This document shows positions 63,873 through 64,000 of a stretch of DNA of 64,000 nt, piece after piece. The stretch spans positions 1,736,001-1,800,000 of the forward strand of contig JAHBZQ010000001.1 in the NCBI GenBank assembly GCA_019635355.1, read 5' to 3'. Source of the DNA: Rhizobacter sp. Its GTDB lineage: Bacteria > Pseudomonadota > Gammaproteobacteria > Burkholderiales > Burkholderiaceae_C. A model generated the notes under the pieces. That model ran no database searches. It was not told the origin of the DNA and saw only the letters and a program-made list of their open reading frames with translations. The stretch's first letter is position 1. Every line of letters begins with the position of its first letter. The position numbers and the translations under genes are program-made.

Positions 63873-64000
63873 TCAACGGCCGCGCCTCACGCGCAGCAGT
63901 TCGTCGAGGATCAGCAAGGCTGCGCCCGCCGTGATGGCGCTGTCGGCCACGTTGAACGACGGGAAGTAGTACGTCGCGCCCCAGTGCACCTGGATGAAGT
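63873..64000 (-). CDS. lspA: Signal peptidase II, C-terminal part
   Basis: The gene enters from the right edge; only the last 41 codons are present. FIQVHWGATYYFPSFNVADS is the conserved C-terminal block of LspA, with the catalytic Asp in FNVADSAIT. A hydrophobic helix (AGAALLILDELLRV) and a basic tail close the protein. LspA removes signal peptides from lipoproteins after lipidation, and this window alone encodes about six lipoproteins. The stop is at 63873-63875. It is convergent with ppnP across the REP repeat. Confidence 0.9.
   Translation of the reverse strand, partial: FIQVHWGATYYFPSFNVADSAITAGAALLILDELLRVRRGR

Overview
The window is about 64 kb of very GC-rich, densely packed chromosome from a beta-proteobacterium. 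It most resembles the Burkholderiales, probably a Rubrivivax/Leptothrix/Rhizobacter-type lineage. That assignment is an inference from the extreme third-position GC, a Bug/TctC-type binding protein, several CaiB/DUF-type families typical of the order, and a REP-like repeat. No tRNA, rRNA, insertion sequence, prophage or CRISPR array was found, and base composition is even throughout. This looks like ordinary chromosome rather than an island.

Layout. 1-7 kb: the start of the ribosome-biogenesis GTPase gene rbgA, a bacteriohemerythrin, aquaporin aqpZ, then a minus-strand run of Bug-type binding protein, MFS transporter, a 76-aa protein, a CaiB/BaiF CoA-transferase and a 319-aa unknown. 7-13.5 kb: an envelope lipoprotein overlapping a MORN-like/coiled-coil exported protein, a DsbA-like oxidoreductase, an exported ankyrin protein, dusC and ogt. 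13.6-25 kb: a PAS sensor kinase with its single-domain response regulator, an ABC exporter, penicillin-binding protein 1A, a DUF808 membrane protein, an orphan flagellar-rod-like protein, a VOC protein and a membrane Ser/Thr kinase. 25-36 kb: a small lipoprotein, a cytochrome P450, two different membrane diguanylate cyclases, an RluA-type pseudouridine synthase, an MFS exporter, a 1051-aa fusion of an acetoacetate-decarboxylase-like domain with a flavin oxidoreductase, and rsgA.

36-46.9 kb: small membrane and 2-oxoglutarate/iron genes, a tightly spaced plus-strand set (FemAB-like acyltransferase, hemolysin III, DUF985 cupin, VF530), a small outer-membrane barrel, an S4 RNA-binding protein with a luciferase-like monooxygenase, a cold-shock protein, an MDR reductase and a soluble five-PAS hybrid kinase. 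46.9-64 kb: a subtilisin-like lipoprotein overlapping a PrcB-like lipoprotein, oligopeptidase A, a thioesterase, an H1-tailed small protein, YaeQ, a mini-GNAT overlapping an S9 peptidase, DUF924, a lipoprotein carboxylesterase, an acyl-CoA ligase, a lipoprotein with Ig-like repeats and a PQQ-type sugar dehydrogenase domain, ppnP, a REP pair and the end of lspA.

Themes. Signalling is prominent (two multi-PAS kinases, a response regulator, two GGDEF proteins, a Ser/Thr kinase), as are exported hydrolases and lipoproteins. The most promising less-described items are the decarboxylase-like/flavoprotein fusion (30028-33183), the subtilisin/PrcB two-lipoprotein unit (46983-50137), the overlapping envelope pair (7054-9584), and the Bug/MFS/CoA-transferase run (3117-6913).
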